The notes: generated by a model from the letters alone, not told the origin. 64,000 nt of DNA from Acidovorax sp. SRB_14 (GCF_012932145.1 NZ_MWOK01000005.1:124494-188493); one strand, 5' to 3'; shown: positions 16,102 through 25,148, counted from the stretch's first letter. Translations and numbers: made by a program.

Positions 16102-18912
16102 ATGACCGACAAAAAAACCCTGGTGCTGGTCGACGGCTCCAGCTACCTCTACCGTGCCTACCACGCCATGCCCGATCTGCGCGCCGTGCCCGGCGACCCG
16201 CACAGCGCCGCCACGGGCGCCATCCGCGGCATGATCAACATGATGGGGGCGCTGCGCAAGGAGGTGCACGCCGACTATGCCGCCTGCATTTTCGACGCCT
16301 CCGGCCCCACGTTCCGCGACGACCTCTACCCCGACTACAAGGCCCAGCGCGCGCCCATGCCCGACGACCTGCGCGCGCAGATCGCGCCCATCCACGACGT
16401 GGTGCGCATGCTTGGCTGGACGGTGCTGGCCATCCCTGGCGTGGAGGCCGACGACGTGATCGGCACGCTGGCCGTCACGGCCGCGCGCCAGGGCATCCAG
16501 GTGGTCATCTCCAGCGGCGACAAGGACCTGAGCCAGCTGGTGGACGCGCACATCACCGTTATCGACACCATGAACGGCAAGAAGCGCGACGTGGCCGGCG
16601 TGACGGCCGAATTCGGCGTGCCGCCGTCGCAGATGGTCGAGTTCCAGATGCTGGTGGGCGATGCCGTGGACAACGTGCCCGGCGTGCCCAAGGTGGGGCC
16701 TAAGACGGCGGCCAAGTGGCTCAATGAATACGGCTCGCTCGATGCGCTGCTGGCGCGCGCCCATGAGATCAAGGGCGTGGCCGGCGAGAACCTGCGCGGC
16801 GCGTTGGGCTGGCTGCCCACGGCGCGCCAGCTCGTCACCATCAAGACCGACTGCGACCTCGACGGCCATGTGCCCGGCCTGCCGGCGATCGACGCCATCG
16901 CTGTCGGCGCAGAGCAGAAGGACGCTTTGCGCGGCTTTTATGAACAGTACGGCTTCAAGGGCCTGGCGCGCGCGCTCGGCGCGGCCGATGCCGCCAATGG
17001 CAGCGCCGCCGCCGCGCCTCCGGTGGGCAAGAAAAAAGACGATGGCGGCACCGTCGACCTGTTCGCCGACCCGGCCGCCACGGCGATTGCCGAGGCCGCG
17101 CAGCACCGCGACGTGGCCTACGACACGGTGCTGACCTGGGAGGCTTTCGACCGCTGGCTGGCCGGCGCCCAGGCGGCCGACTTGGTGGCCATCGACACCG
17201 AGACCACCTCGCTCGACGAGATGCGCGCCCAGATCGTCGGCATCTCGCTGAGCGTGCAGCCGAACGAGGCCGCCTACATTCCGCTCGCCCACGCCGGCCC
17301 CGACGTGCCCGAGCAGCTGCCGCTCGCCGACGTGCTGGCCAAGCTCCAGCCCTGGCTTGAAGACGCCAGCCGCGCCAAGCTGGGCCAGCACGTCAAGTAC
17401 GACCGCCATGTGTTCGCCAACCACGGCATCGACGTGCGCGGCTACGCACACGACACCATGCTGCAAAGCTACGTGCTCGAAGTGCACAAGCCGCACGGCC
17501 TGGCCAGCCTGGCCCAGCGCCACACCGGGCGCAGCGGGCTGAGCTACGAGGACCTGTGCGGCAAGGGCGCGCACCAGATCCCGTTTGCGCAGGTGGCGGT
17601 GGACAAGGCCGCCGCCTATTCGTGCGAGGACTCGGACCAGACGCTCGACGTGCACCGCGTGCTGTGGCCGCAGCTGCAGGCCGACGCGAAGCTGCGCGGC
17701 ATCTACGAGCTGGAAATGGCCAGCAGCGAGGCGCTGTTCCGCATCGAGCGCAACGGCGTGCTGATCGACGCGGCCACGCTGGCCGCGCAAAGCCACGAGC
17801 TGGGCCAGCGCATCGTGCAGCTCGAAGCCGAGGCCTACGAGATTGCCGGCCAGCCGTTCAACCTGTCGAGCCCCAAGCAACTGGGCGAGATCTTTTTCGA
17901 CAAGCTGGGCATGCCGGTGGTCAAGAAGACCGCCACCGGCGCGCGCAGCACCGACGAGGAAGTGCTCGAAAAGCTCGCGCTCGACTTTCCGCTGCCGGCC
18001 AAGCTGCTCGAGCACCGCAGCCTGTGCAAGCTCAAGGGCACCTACACCGACAAGCTGGCGCAGCTCGCCCACCCGCGCACCGGCCGCGTGCACACGCACT
18101 ACGCCCAGGCCGTGGCCGTGACCGGGCGTCTGTCGAGCAACGAGCCGAACCTGCAGAACATCCCCATCCGCACGCCCGAGGGCCGGCGCATCCGCGCCGC
18201 GTTCGTGGCGCCGCCGGGCCGCGTGATCGCCAGCGCCGACTACTCGCAGGTCGAGCTGCGCATCATGGCGCACCTGAGCGGCGACGAGGCGCTGCTGCAC
18301 GCCTTCCGCGAAGGCCTGGACGTGCACCGCGCGACCGCCGCCGAGGTGTTCGGCGTCGCGCTCGACGAGGTGTCGAGCGAGCAGCGCCGCTATGCCAAGG
18401 TCATCAACTTCGGCCTGATCTACGGCATGAGCAGCTTTGGCCTGGCCAAGAACCTCGGCATCGAGACCAAGGCCGCGGCCGCCTACATCGACCGCTACTT
18501 CCAGCGCTACCCCGGCGTCAAGCGCTACATGGACGAGACCAAGGCCCAGGCCAAGGCGCAGGGCTATGTCGAGACGGTGCTGGGCCGGCGCCTGTACCTG
18601 CCCGAGATCAACTCGCCCAACGGCCCGCGCCGCAGCGGCGCCGAGCGCGCGGCCATCAACGCGCCCATGCAGGGCACGGCCGCCGACCTCATCAAGTTGG
18701 CCATGGTGGCGGTGCAGGAAGAACTCGATGCGCACAAGCCCGAGGTGCTGATGGTGCTGCAGGTGCACGACGAACTGGTGTTCGAGCTGCCCGAGGGCGA
18801 CGTCGACTGGCTGCGCAGCCACATCCCGCGCCTGATGGCCGGCGTGGCGCAGCTCAAGGTGCCGCTGCTGGCCGAGGTCGGCGTGGGGCCGAACTGGGAC
18901 CAGGCGCACTGA
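16102..18912 (+). CDS. polA: DNA polymerase I
   Basis: Repair and Okazaki-fragment polymerase; 936 aa, normal for the family. The 5' nuclease domain covers about residues 1-300 (VDGSSYLYRAYHA, GVEADDVIGTLA, SGDKDLSQLV). A 3'-5' exonuclease domain follows, with DTETTSL at Asp365/Glu367, so proofreading looks intact. The polymerase domain fills the rest, with motif A DYSQVELRIMAHLSGD (Asp713), motif B around RRYAKVINFGLIYGM and motif C VHDELVFE (Asp890, Glu891). The start was fixed by MTDKKTLVLVDGSSYLYRA and the nearby -10 box. Confidence 0.97.
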   Translation: MTDKKTLVLVDGSSYLYRAYHAMPDLRAVPGDPHSAATGAIRGMINMMGALRKEVHADYAACIFDASGPTFRDDLYPDYKAQRAPMPDDLRAQIAPIHDVVRMLGWTVLAIPGVEADDVIGTLAVTAARQGIQVVISSGDKDLSQLVDAHITVIDTMNGKKRDVAGVTAEFGVPPSQMVEFQMLVGDAVDNVPGVPKVGPKTAAKWLNEYGSLDALLARAHEIKGVAGENLRGALGWLPTARQLVTIKTDCDLDGHVPGLPAIDAIAVGAEQKDALRGFYEQYGFKGLARALGAADAANGSAAAAPPVGKKKDDGGTVDLFADPAATAIAEAAQHRDVAYDTVLTWEAFDRWLAGAQAADLVAIDTETTSLDEMRAQIVGISLSVQPNEAAYIPLAHAGPDVPEQLPLADVLAKLQPWLEDASRAKLGQHVKYDRHVFANHGIDVRGYAHDTMLQSYVLEVHKPHGLASLAQRHTGRSGLSYEDLCGKGAHQIPFAQVAVDKAAAYSCEDSDQTLDVHRVLWPQLQADAKLRGIYELEMASSEALFRIERNGVLIDAATLAAQSHELGQRIVQLEAEAYEIAGQPFNLSSPKQLGEIFFDKLGMPVVKKTATGARSTDEEVLEKLALDFPLPAKLLEHRSLCKLKGTYTDKLAQLAHPRTGRVHTHYAQAVAVTGRLSSNEPNLQNIPIRTPEGRRIRAAFVAPPGRVIASADYSQVELRIMAHLSGDEALLHAFREGLDVHRATAAEVFGVALDEVSSEQRRYAKVINFGLIYGMSSFGLAKNLGIETKAAAAYIDRYFQRYPGVKRYMDETKAQAKAQGYVETVLGRRLYLPEINSPNGPRRSGAERAAINAPMQGTAADLIKLAMVAVQEELDAHKPEVLMVLQVHDELVFELPEGDVDWLRSHIPRLMAGVAQLKVPLLAEVGVGPNWDQAH

Positions 18913-18954
18913 AGGCGGTGCTCCTGAATCGAGAGCGAATGGCGCTCGTCACAC

Positions 18955-19017
18955 CTGGTTTTTAGTGCTTTTTTGCCATGAAATGCAGGGCCTGCAAGCG
19001 TTGCCAGCTATCAAAAA
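18955..19017. repeat. Dispersed palindromic repeat copy abutting azlC
   Basis: A diverged copy: GGGCCTGCAAGCGTTGCCAGCTATCAAAA ends directly at the azlC ATG, with a T-rich flank upstream at 18958-18974. It fills the polA-azlC gap, so the azlC translation-initiation region is made of repeat sequence. Confidence 0.55.
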
Positions 19018-19791
19018 ATGACTTCTCCGCATTCCCGCCCACGCCCGCGTAGGCCGCTGCGCGCCGTGGCCTTGACCCCCGCCGTGCGCATGGGCCTGTC
19101 GATTTCCGTCGCCACCGGGCTCTACGGCATCTCGTTCGGCGCGCTCGCGGTGGCAGCCGGCCTCACGGTGGGGCAGGCCATGGCGCTGAGTTTGCTGATG
19201 TTCACCGGGGGCTCGCAGTTCGCCTTCATCGGCGTGATCGCCGGCGGCGGTGCGGGCTCGGCCGCGCTCGGTGCCGCCGCGCTGCTGGGCGTGCGCAACG
19301 CGGTCTACGGCATGCAGATGAACCGCATGCTCGCGCCCACCGGCTGGCGCAAGGCCGTGGCCGCGCAACTGACCATCGACGAATCCGCCGCCACCGCTTC
19401 GGGCCAGACCGCGCCGGACGAACAGCTGCGCGGCTTCTGGACGGCCGGCGTGGGCGTCTTCCTGCTCTGGAACCTGTTCACGTTGCTCGGCGCCATGCTG
19501 GGCGACGCGCTGGGCGACCCGCGCCGCTGGGGGCTCGACGGCGCCGCCGTGGCCGCGTTCCTCGGCCTGCTCTGGCCGCGCCTCGCGCAGCGCGAGCCCG
19601 TGGCGCTGGCCGTCGTCTGCGGTGTGGCCACCGCCCTGGCCGTGCCGCTGGTGCCGCCCGGCCTGCCCATCCTGCTGGCCGCCGGGGTCGGCGCCGCCTG
19701 GGGCTGGTGGGTGCGCAGCCCGGATGCCCCCGCGCAAGCGCCCGCCCAGGCGGCTTCTGCCGCCTCGGCAGACGGGGAGGGCGCGCCATGA
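19018..19791 (+). CDS. azlC: AzlC-family branched-chain amino acid exporter, large subunit
   Basis: A membrane protein of 257 aa. The AzlC signature region GLYGISFGALAVAAGLTVGQAMALSLLMFTGGSQFAFIG follows a basic N-terminus. AzlC with AzlD is thought to export branched-chain amino acids and analogues such as azaleucine. The start at 19018 lacks a clear ribosome site; a start at 19090 (MGLSIS) is possible. It overlaps azlD by 4 bases (ATGA), as expected for a two-subunit transporter. The C-terminal tail is Ala/Pro-rich. Confidence 0.88.
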   Translation: MTSPHSRPRPRRPLRAVALTPAVRMGLSISVATGLYGISFGALAVAAGLTVGQAMALSLLMFTGGSQFAFIGVIAGGGAGSAALGAAALLGVRNAVYGMQMNRMLAPTGWRKAVAAQLTIDESAATASGQTAPDEQLRGFWTAGVGVFLLWNLFTLLGAMLGDALGDPRRWGLDGAAVAAFLGLLWPRLAQREPVALAVVCGVATALAVPLVPPGLPILLAAGVGAAWGWWVRSPDAPAQAPAQAASAASADGEGAP

Positions 19792-20093
19792 CGCTGTGGA
19801 GCGCGATCCTGCTGGCCTGCGCCGCCACCTACCTGACCAAGTGGGCCGGCTACGCCGTCCCCGCCCGCTGGCTGCAGAACCCGCGCATGGCCCGCGTGGC
19901 CGGCGCCATCACGGTGGCGCTGCTGTCGGCGCTGACGGTGATGAACACCTTTGCCTCGGGGACGGCCCTGGTGCTCGATGCGCGGCTGGCGGCGTTGGCT
20001 GCAGCGGCGCTGGCCTTGTGGCTGCAGCTGCCGTTTCTGCTGGTGGTGGTGCTGGGCGCGGCGGCGGCGGGACTGGTGCGGTGGTGGGGATGA
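19788..20093 (+). CDS. azlD: AzlD-family branched-chain amino acid exporter, small subunit
   Basis: A small protein of 101 aa with three to four membrane helices, starting MTLWSAILLACAATYLTKWAGY and fitting the AzlD family (short partner of AzlC). The start ATG overlaps the azlC stop (ATGA) and is preceded by GGGGAGG. The longer frame starting at 19707 lies within azlC and is not needed. Confidence 0.88.
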   Translation: MTLWSAILLACAATYLTKWAGYAVPARWLQNPRMARVAGAITVALLSALTVMNTFASGTALVLDARLAALAAAALALWLQLPFLLVVVLGAAAAGLVRWWG

Positions 20094-20166
20094 GGCGGCC
20101 GGCGGGACCGGATGCGGCCACCTCCGCAATCCACCAAGACGGTATCCGGCGTCCAACGCAGTTCCC

Positions 20167-20559
20167 ATGCGCACCCGCGACCATTTGAAAGCTTGGGCCA
20201 GGCGGGTCAAACGCGACGGCGTCACGCTGTGGTTTGCCGGCAGGCATCCCCAAACGCCCTGGTATGCCAAGGCCCTGGGGGTGTTCGTGGTGGCGTATGC
20301 GCTCAGCCCGATCGATCTGATTCCCGACTTCATCCCCGTGCTCGGCTATGTCGACGATGTTCTGCTGCTCCCGGGCCTCATCTGGCTGACCATCCGGCTC
20401 TTGCCGCTGGAAGTCCTCGCGGAATGCCGCGCCCAAGCAGACGCGTGGATGCAGGCGAAAGGCGCCAAGCCCCGCAGCCGGGTCGGCGCGGTCCTCATCG
20501 TGGCGCTGTGGCTGGCCGCAGGCGCTGCGGCGTGGTATTGGCTGAGACCGCGTCCCTAG
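20167..20559 (+). CDS. YkvA-family (DUF1232) membrane protein
   Basis: A protein of 130 aa containing the DUF1232 hallmark YALSPIDLIPDFIPVLGYVDD, followed by a second hydrophobic helix and a C-terminal helix (AVLIVALWLAAGAAAWYWL). Function is unknown in this family. It starts 74 bases after azlD and may be a separate unit. There is no strong ribosome site before the ATG at 20167. The DUF1232 motif itself is clear. Confidence 0.82.
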   Translation: MRTRDHLKAWARRVKRDGVTLWFAGRHPQTPWYAKALGVFVVAYALSPIDLIPDFIPVLGYVDDVLLLPGLIWLTIRLLPLEVLAECRAQADAWMQAKGAKPRSRVGAVLIVALWLAAGAAAWYWLRPRP

Positions 20560-20747
20560 GCCGCTCACGTTGGGCGCCCCGCCGGCCGCCTTGCATCGCA
20601 AGGTGTCCCCTGCTCCAGGGCTTGGCCAGACCGCACAGGAGGCGTTTCGCTGCCGCAGACGCAGATAAGAAGCGGCGTCGGTACACTCATTCCGCATGTG
20701 GCCGCACGGCCACCGCCTCCACCCGCTGTGCCCTGAGGAGTCCCTGC

Positions 20748-21623
20748 ATGACCGATCCGTCCGACTACACCCCACCCGCCATCTGGCACTGGAACAAAGA
20801 CAACGGCGGCAAGTTCGCCAGCATCAACCGCCCCGTCGCCGGCGCCACGCACGACAAGGAGCTGCCCGTGGGCCGCCACCCGCTGCAGCTGTATTCGCTC
20901 GCCACACCCAACGGCGTCAAGGTCACGGTGATGCTCGAAGAACTGCTGGCGCTCGGCCACAGCGGTGCCGAGTACGACGCCTGGCTGATTCCGATCGGCG
21001 AGGGCGCGCAGTTCGGCAGCGGTTTCGTCGCGGTCAACCCGAACTCGAAGATTCCGGCCCTGATGGACCGCAGCGGGCCCGAGCCGGTGCGGGTGTTCGA
21101 GTCGGGCGCGATCCTGCTGTACCTGGCCGAGAAGTTCGGCGCGTTTGTGCCGGCGAGTGGCGCCGAGCGGGCCGAGTGCCTCTCGTGGCTGTTCTGGCAG
21201 ATGGGCAGCGGGCCGTTTCTCGGCGGAGGCTTCGGGCATTTCTATGCGTACGCGCCGACCAAGATCGAGTACGCGATCGACCGCTATGCGATGGAGGTCA
21301 AGCGCCAGATGGACGTGCTCAACCAGCGCCTGGCCGCGCACGAGTTTGTGGCGGGCGACGCCTACACGGTGGCCGACATGGCGATCTGGCCGTGGTACGG
21401 CGCCCTGGCCAAGGGCCAACTCTACGAAGCAGGCGAATTTTTGCAGGTGCACGAGTACACCCACGTCGTGCGCTGGGCCGACCAGATCGCCCAGCGCCCG
21501 GCCGTGCAGCGTGGCCGCAAGGTCAACCGCACCTGGGGCGAGCCCGCCAGCCAGCTGCACGAGCGCCACCACGCGAGCGACTTCGACACCCAGACGCAGG
21601 ACAAGCTCGCAGCGTCTTCTTGA
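20748..21623 (+). CDS. yghU: Glutathione S-transferase, YghU-type disulfide-bond oxidoreductase
   Basis: A protein of 291 aa, with the extended N-terminus typical of YghU (WHWNKDNGGKFASINRPVAGATHDKELPVG) before the thioredoxin fold. The glutathione-binding pattern is NPNSKIPAL followed by VFESGAILLYLAEKFG. The C-terminal all-alpha domain has FVAGDAYTVADMAIWPW. Family members have disulfide reductase and peroxidase activity with glutathione. The start follows GAGGAG. A TACACT -10-like box at 20682 lies 60 bases upstream. A second GST gene follows 34 bases later, probably in one operon. Confidence 0.88.
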   Translation: MTDPSDYTPPAIWHWNKDNGGKFASINRPVAGATHDKELPVGRHPLQLYSLATPNGVKVTVMLEELLALGHSGAEYDAWLIPIGEGAQFGSGFVAVNPNSKIPALMDRSGPEPVRVFESGAILLYLAEKFGAFVPASGAERAECLSWLFWQMGSGPFLGGGFGHFYAYAPTKIEYAIDRYAMEVKRQMDVLNQRLAAHEFVAGDAYTVADMAIWPWYGALAKGQLYEAGEFLQVHEYTHVVRWADQIAQRPAVQRGRKVNRTWGEPASQLHERHHASDFDTQTQDKLAASS

Positions 21624-21657
21624 CCGTTTGTCCTTCCCCCGTTGCAAAGGCCTGCCC

Positions 21658-22290
21658 ATGATCACCCTGTACGACTGCGCCACGGCGCCCAGCCCACGCC
21701 GGGCGCGCATTTTTCTGGCCGAGAAGGGCGTGGCCTACGACACCGTGCCGGTGGACCTGCGCAGTGGCGAGCAGCTGGGCGAGGCCTACCGGCGCATCAA
21801 CCCGCAGTGCACGGTGCCCGCTTTGCGCACCGAGGAAGGCTCGCTGTTGACCGACAACGCGGCGATTGCCGCGTACCTCGAAGCGCGCTTTCCCGAACCG
21901 CCGCTGCTGGGCGAGACGCCCGAGGAAAAGGCCGACATCGCGAGCTGGAACTGGCGCATGGAATTCGAGGGCCTGCTGGCGATTGCCGAGGCGCTGCGCA
22001 ACAGCGCGCCCGCCATGGCCAACCGCGCGCTGACGGGCACGGTGGACTACGCGCAGATTCCGCAGCTCGCCGAGCGCGGCCTGGCCCGGGCCGCGCAGTT
22101 CTTCGCCATGCTGAACGAGCGCCTGGCGGGCCGCGACTTCGTTGCCGCGGGCCGCTTCAGCGTGGCCGACATCACGGCCGTGGTGGCGGTGGACTTTGCG
22201 CGCGTGGTCAAGCTCAAGCCCGGCGAACAGCACCCGCACCTGCTACGCTGGCGCGCGGCCATGGCTGCCCGCCCGTCGATGGCGCTGTAG
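21658..22290 (+). CDS. Glutathione S-transferase
   Basis: A protein of 210 aa with a two-domain GST fold. The N-terminal thioredoxin-like part starts MITLYDCATAPSPRRARIFLAEKGV and has INPQCTVPAL and LTDNAAIAAYLEARFP for glutathione binding. The C-terminal helical domain contains AAGRFSVADITAVVAVDF. Ser/Cys near residues 7-12 could be the catalytic residue. It conjugates or reduces unknown electrophiles in the cytoplasm. It lies between the YghU-type gene and a flavodoxin gene, forming a small redox/detoxification group on one strand. Confidence 0.87.
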   Translation: MITLYDCATAPSPRRARIFLAEKGVAYDTVPVDLRSGEQLGEAYRRINPQCTVPALRTEEGSLLTDNAAIAAYLEARFPEPPLLGETPEEKADIASWNWRMEFEGLLAIAEALRNSAPAMANRALTGTVDYAQIPQLAERGLARAAQFFAMLNERLAGRDFVAAGRFSVADITAVVAVDFARVVKLKPGEQHPHLLRWRAAMAARPSMAL

Positions 22291-22294
22291 CCCC

Positions 22295-22795
22295 ATGGGC
22301 GCGCTCAAGGCGCTGCTGATCGTCTACCACTCGATGACCGGCGGCACGAGGCAGATGGCCGAAGCGGCGCGCGCCGGCGCCGCAGCGGAAGCGGGCTGCG
22401 TGGTGCGGCTGCTGCATGCCGCGCAGGCGGGGCCGCAGGACGTGCTGGCGGCGGACGGCATGGTCTTCGCCACGCCCGAGAATCTGGCGGCGATGAGCGG
22501 GCAGCTCAAGGACTTTTTCGACCGGAGCTACTACGCCGTGCTTGACCAGGTCAACGGCCGCCCGTATGCCAGCCTGGTGTGTGCGGGCAGCGACGGCAGC
22601 AACGCGGCGCGGCAGATCGAGCGCATCGCCACCGGCTGGCGCCTCCGGAGCGTGGCCGAGCCGCTGATCGTGTGCACCCACGCCCAGACACCCGAGGCGA
22701 TCCTGGCGCCCAAGCAGATCGGTGCCGAAGACCTGGAACGCTGCCGGGCGCTGGGGGCGGCGCTGGCGGCAGGGCTGGTGCTCGGGGTGTTCTAG
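22295..22795 (+). CDS. Flavodoxin-like NAD(P)H-dependent oxidoreductase
   Basis: A protein of 166 aa with a flavodoxin fold. The FMN phosphate loop is YHSMTGGTRQMAEAA near residues 11-25. The second flavin-contact loop is FATPENLAAMSGQLKDFFDRSYYAV, as in NADPH-dependent FMN reductase/WrbA-like proteins. The third is CAGSDGSNAARQIE. The redox partner is not evident. It begins 5 bases after the GST stop, so translation is likely coupled. A palindromic repeat follows its stop. Confidence 0.78.
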   Translation: MGALKALLIVYHSMTGGTRQMAEAARAGAAAEAGCVVRLLHAAQAGPQDVLAADGMVFATPENLAAMSGQLKDFFDRSYYAVLDQVNGRPYASLVCAGSDGSNAARQIERIATGWRLRSVAEPLIVCTHAQTPEAILAPKQIGAEDLERCRALGAALAAGLVLGVF

Positions 22796-22797
22796 TG

Positions 22798-22860
22798 TGC
22801 TATCGATTAGATAGCTTCTTGCGCTGGCGTGGCAAGCGTTTGGGGCTTGTTTGATTCAAA
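22798..22860. repeat. Dispersed palindromic repeat copy
   Basis: TAGATAGCTTCTTGCGC is followed by a spacer, GCAAGCGTTTGGGGC and TTGTTTGATTCAAA. It lies between the flavodoxin stop and the convergent SDR-like gene, where it could act as a bidirectional transcript end. Confidence 0.65.
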
Positions 22861-22938
22861 ATCTCCGGGGTGCGCTGTGCGCCGCGCGCCGCGCGCCGCG
22901 GGTGCCGCCAGCCCAGGGGCCACTCCCGCGGTGCGGGC

Positions 22939-23829
22939 TCAGCGCCAGGCGGTCGCCACCAGCTGGCTGTAATGCACGCCCGGGCGCCCCAGCAGCCGCT
23001 CGAACACCGCCGGATGGCCCACGTTGTCGCTGCCCAGCATCGCCAGGGTCTCGCTGCACCAGGGGGACTGCGGCACCGCGTCGCCCAAACGCGCGCTCAG
23101 TTCCGTCAGGGGCTGGGACAGGCGCAGCACCATGGCCGGCGGGTGGCCCAGTTGCTGGCGCAGGCTGGCAATGAAGGCGCCCATGGTCAGCGGCTCGGGG
23201 CCGGTGCATTCAATGGTGCCGACCTGTTCCATGGCGGGGCCGAGCAGGGCGACCACGGCGGCGGCCAGGTCGTGCACCGACACCGGCTGCACGCGCGCGT
23301 CCAGCACCGCACCGGGAAACAGCGCCACCGGCAGGCGCGCCAGGTTCATGAACAGCGCGCTGCTGTCGCCGCCTTTGCCGAACACCACGCTGGGCCGCAG
23401 GATGGCCGGGCGCAGGCGGTTCTGCGCTGCCAGGCCTTTCAAATGCGCCTCGGCGGCCAGCTTGGTCTGGGCGTAGCGTGTGCTGCTGCCTTCAATGCCC
23501 AGTGCGGATATTTGCACGATGCGCTGCACGCCCGCCTCGGCGCAGGCGTCGAACAGCGCGATCGGGGCGTCGCGGTGCACCGCGTCGATAGGGCGCTCGC
23601 GTGTGTCGCGCAGCACGCCGACGGCGTTGACCACGGCGTCCATGCCCGCCAGGCGCGGCAGCCAGGCGGCGGCCGTGGTGTCGTGCACAAAGTCCGTCGG
23701 CACCTGGCCGGGTTGGAGCGTGCTGCGGCGCGGCGAGACGCCGCCGTGCACGCTGTGCCCCGCGCGCTCCAGCGCCGCTTGCAGGGTGTGGCCGATGAAG
23801 CCGGTCGAGCCGGTGAGCAGGATGCGCAT
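22939..23829 (-). CDS. NAD(P)-binding atypical SDR (NDUFA9/NmrA-like)
   Basis: A protein of 296 aa with an N-terminal Rossmann fold (MRILLTGSTGFIGHTLQAAL, glycine motif GSTGFIG at about residues 7-13). It then follows the atypical SDR pattern: VVNAVGVLRD, QISALGIEGSSTRYAQTKLAAE (a Tyr and Lys in the YxxxK position) and RPSVVFGKGGD. This resembles sugar-epimerase-like proteins related to the complex I subunit NDUFA9. Substrate unknown; it could be a nucleotide-sugar or quinone-linked reductase. The start at 23829 begins the Rossmann strand. It stands alone, convergent with the flavodoxin group. Confidence 0.75.
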   Translation of the reverse strand: MRILLTGSTGFIGHTLQAALERAGHSVHGGVSPRRSTLQPGQVPTDFVHDTTAAAWLPRLAGMDAVVNAVGVLRDTRERPIDAVHRDAPIALFDACAEAGVQRIVQISALGIEGSSTRYAQTKLAAEAHLKGLAAQNRLRPAILRPSVVFGKGGDSSALFMNLARLPVALFPGAVLDARVQPVSVHDLAAAVVALLGPAMEQVGTIECTGPEPLTMGAFIASLRQQLGHPPAMVLRLSQPLTELSARLGDAVPQSPWCSETLAMLGSDNVGHPAVFERLLGRPGVHYSQLVATAWR

Positions 23830-24011
23830 GGTGTTCCCCAGACAGGAGGCGTGAACCCGCACGATATCGCGGTTTGGGCGGCAGTGGGGGCGCAAGGGAG
23901 ACCGCCGCGCGTTGGCGTGCGGCGCGATCCGTGTTGGCGCAATTGCGCTCGACCCCTAGACTGGCGCGTCCATGTTCCGCGCCCACGCGCTTTTTTTCAG
24001 GAGACCCAGCT

Positions 24012-24908
24012 ATGCCGTTTGACGACCTCCGCGCCGATGTCCATTCCCTGCTGCCGGGCCGCATCACCGAAGCCGGCGCCACCCGGCGCACCGCGCTGCA
24101 GGCCGCGCTGGGCCTGGGTTATGCCGCCGCCGCCGCGCCGCTGATGGCGCAAACGGCGATCGTCACGCCCGCGGACGGGCTGGACGCGGGCACCGTGCAC
24201 TACGAGGTCAACGGTTTCAAGGTGCCTGCCTACCGCGCGGCGCCGGCCGGCAAGACCGGCCTGCCGGTGGTGCTGGTGGTGCAGGAAATCTTTGGCGTGC
24301 ACACCTACATCGCCGATGTCTGCCGCCGCCTGGCGCGGGCCGGCTACCTGGCGATTGCGCCCGAGCTTTATGCGCGCCAAGGCGATCCGGCCCAATACAG
24401 CGACATCGCCAAGCTGATGGCCGAGGTGGTGTCCAAGGTGCCGGACGCCCAGGTCATGGCCGACCTGGACGGTGCCGTGCAGTGGGCCACGGCGCATGGC
24501 GGCGACGCGGCGCGCGTCGGCATTACGGGCTTTTGCTGGGGCGGGCGCATCGCCTGGCTGTATGCGGCGCACGGCCCCGTCAAGGCGGCCGTGGCATGGT
24601 ACGGGCGCCTGGTGGGCAGCCCGAGCGCGGTCACGCCCAAGCACCCGGTGGAGATCGCACCCATTCTCAAGGCGCCGGTGCTGGGGCTCTATGGCGGGCA
24701 GGATGGCGGCATCCCCCTTGACACGGTTGATAAGATGAAAGCCGATTTGGTCCAGGGCTCTGCCGCCGCCAAGGCGTCCGAGTTCGTGGTCTACCCCGAG
24801 GCCTCGCATGCCTTTCACGCGGACTACCGCCCCAGCTACCGCCCGGGACCGGCCGAGGATGGGTGGAAGCGGGCGCTGGCCTGGTTCAAAACGCATGGCG
24901 TCGCATGA
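24012..24908 (+). CDS. Dienelactone hydrolase family protein with Tat-like signal
   Basis: An alpha/beta hydrolase of 298 aa. The catalytic triad is visible: Cys175 in GFCWGG, Asp231 in LYGGQDGGIP and His266 in SHAFHADYRP. These are the Cys-Asp-His set of dienelactone hydrolases, which open lactone rings in chloroaromatic breakdown; many homologues have other or unknown substrates. Residues 25-47 (RRTALQAALGLGYAAAAAPLMAQ) form a twin-arginine-type signal, so it may be periplasmic. The start follows CAGGAG. No aromatic degradation genes are nearby. Confidence 0.85.
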   Translation: MPFDDLRADVHSLLPGRITEAGATRRTALQAALGLGYAAAAAPLMAQTAIVTPADGLDAGTVHYEVNGFKVPAYRAAPAGKTGLPVVLVVQEIFGVHTYIADVCRRLARAGYLAIAPELYARQGDPAQYSDIAKLMAEVVSKVPDAQVMADLDGAVQWATAHGGDAARVGITGFCWGGRIAWLYAAHGPVKAAVAWYGRLVGSPSAVTPKHPVEIAPILKAPVLGLYGGQDGGIPLDTVDKMKADLVQGSAAAKASEFVVYPEASHAFHADYRPSYRPGPAEDGWKRALAWFKTHGVA

Positions 24909-25025
24909 CGGGCCGGCGCTCTTTCTGCACCGCGCTGCGCGGCGGCCGCGCCTGGCGCGTGGGATGATGCCGCCGCATTGACATGCGCCGCGCAAGCGCG
25001 GTGCAGGCACAGGCTGCAACGACAC

Positions 25026-25056
25026 AGCCGCCCCGCCAAGGCAGGGCGGCTTTTTT
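25026..25056 (+). terminator. Rho-independent terminator after the dienelactone hydrolase gene
   Basis: AGCCGCCC pairs with GGGCGGCT around a 10-nt loop, followed by T5. The 115 bases before it (24909-25025) are GC-rich with further self-complementary stretches but no recognisable gene or riboswitch. Confidence 0.85.
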
Positions 25057-25093
25057 GGTGCCGATGGGATCGGCGCGGCAGATGGCGGCAGGG

Positions 25094-25108
25094 TATTGAT
25101 TTTCAATA
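25094..25108. promoter_or_regulatory. Palindromic operator candidate upstream of the ZIP transporter
   Basis: A perfect inverted repeat, TATTGA and TCAATA around TTT, lies 40 bases before the transporter start in otherwise GC-rich DNA. A second palindrome, GGCCT and AGGCC, follows at 25114-25125. The placement suits a metal-responsive repressor, but the sequence is not a clear Fur or Zur consensus. Confidence 0.35.
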
Positions 25109-25148
25109 AAAAAGGCCTCTAGGCCATACAGGGTAAGCGCGTAAAGCT

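Noticed and set aside
16060-18909. A 949-codon ORF opposite polA.
   Set aside because: Shadow of the high-GC polA frame; no recognisable domain, and the polA motifs are unambiguous.
20682-20698. TACACT 8 nt before an ATG at 20696, like the other leaderless starts.
   Set aside because: That ATG is out of frame with the YghU-type gene, which has a good GAGGAG site and start at 20748. The box is more likely a normal promoter with a short 5' UTR.
24909-25025. GC-rich self-complementary stretch that might be a riboswitch for the ZIP gene.
   Set aside because: It does not match any riboswitch core I know, and the terminator after it lies well before the transporter's likely promoter. It is better seen as the 3' end of the dienelactone hydrolase transcript.
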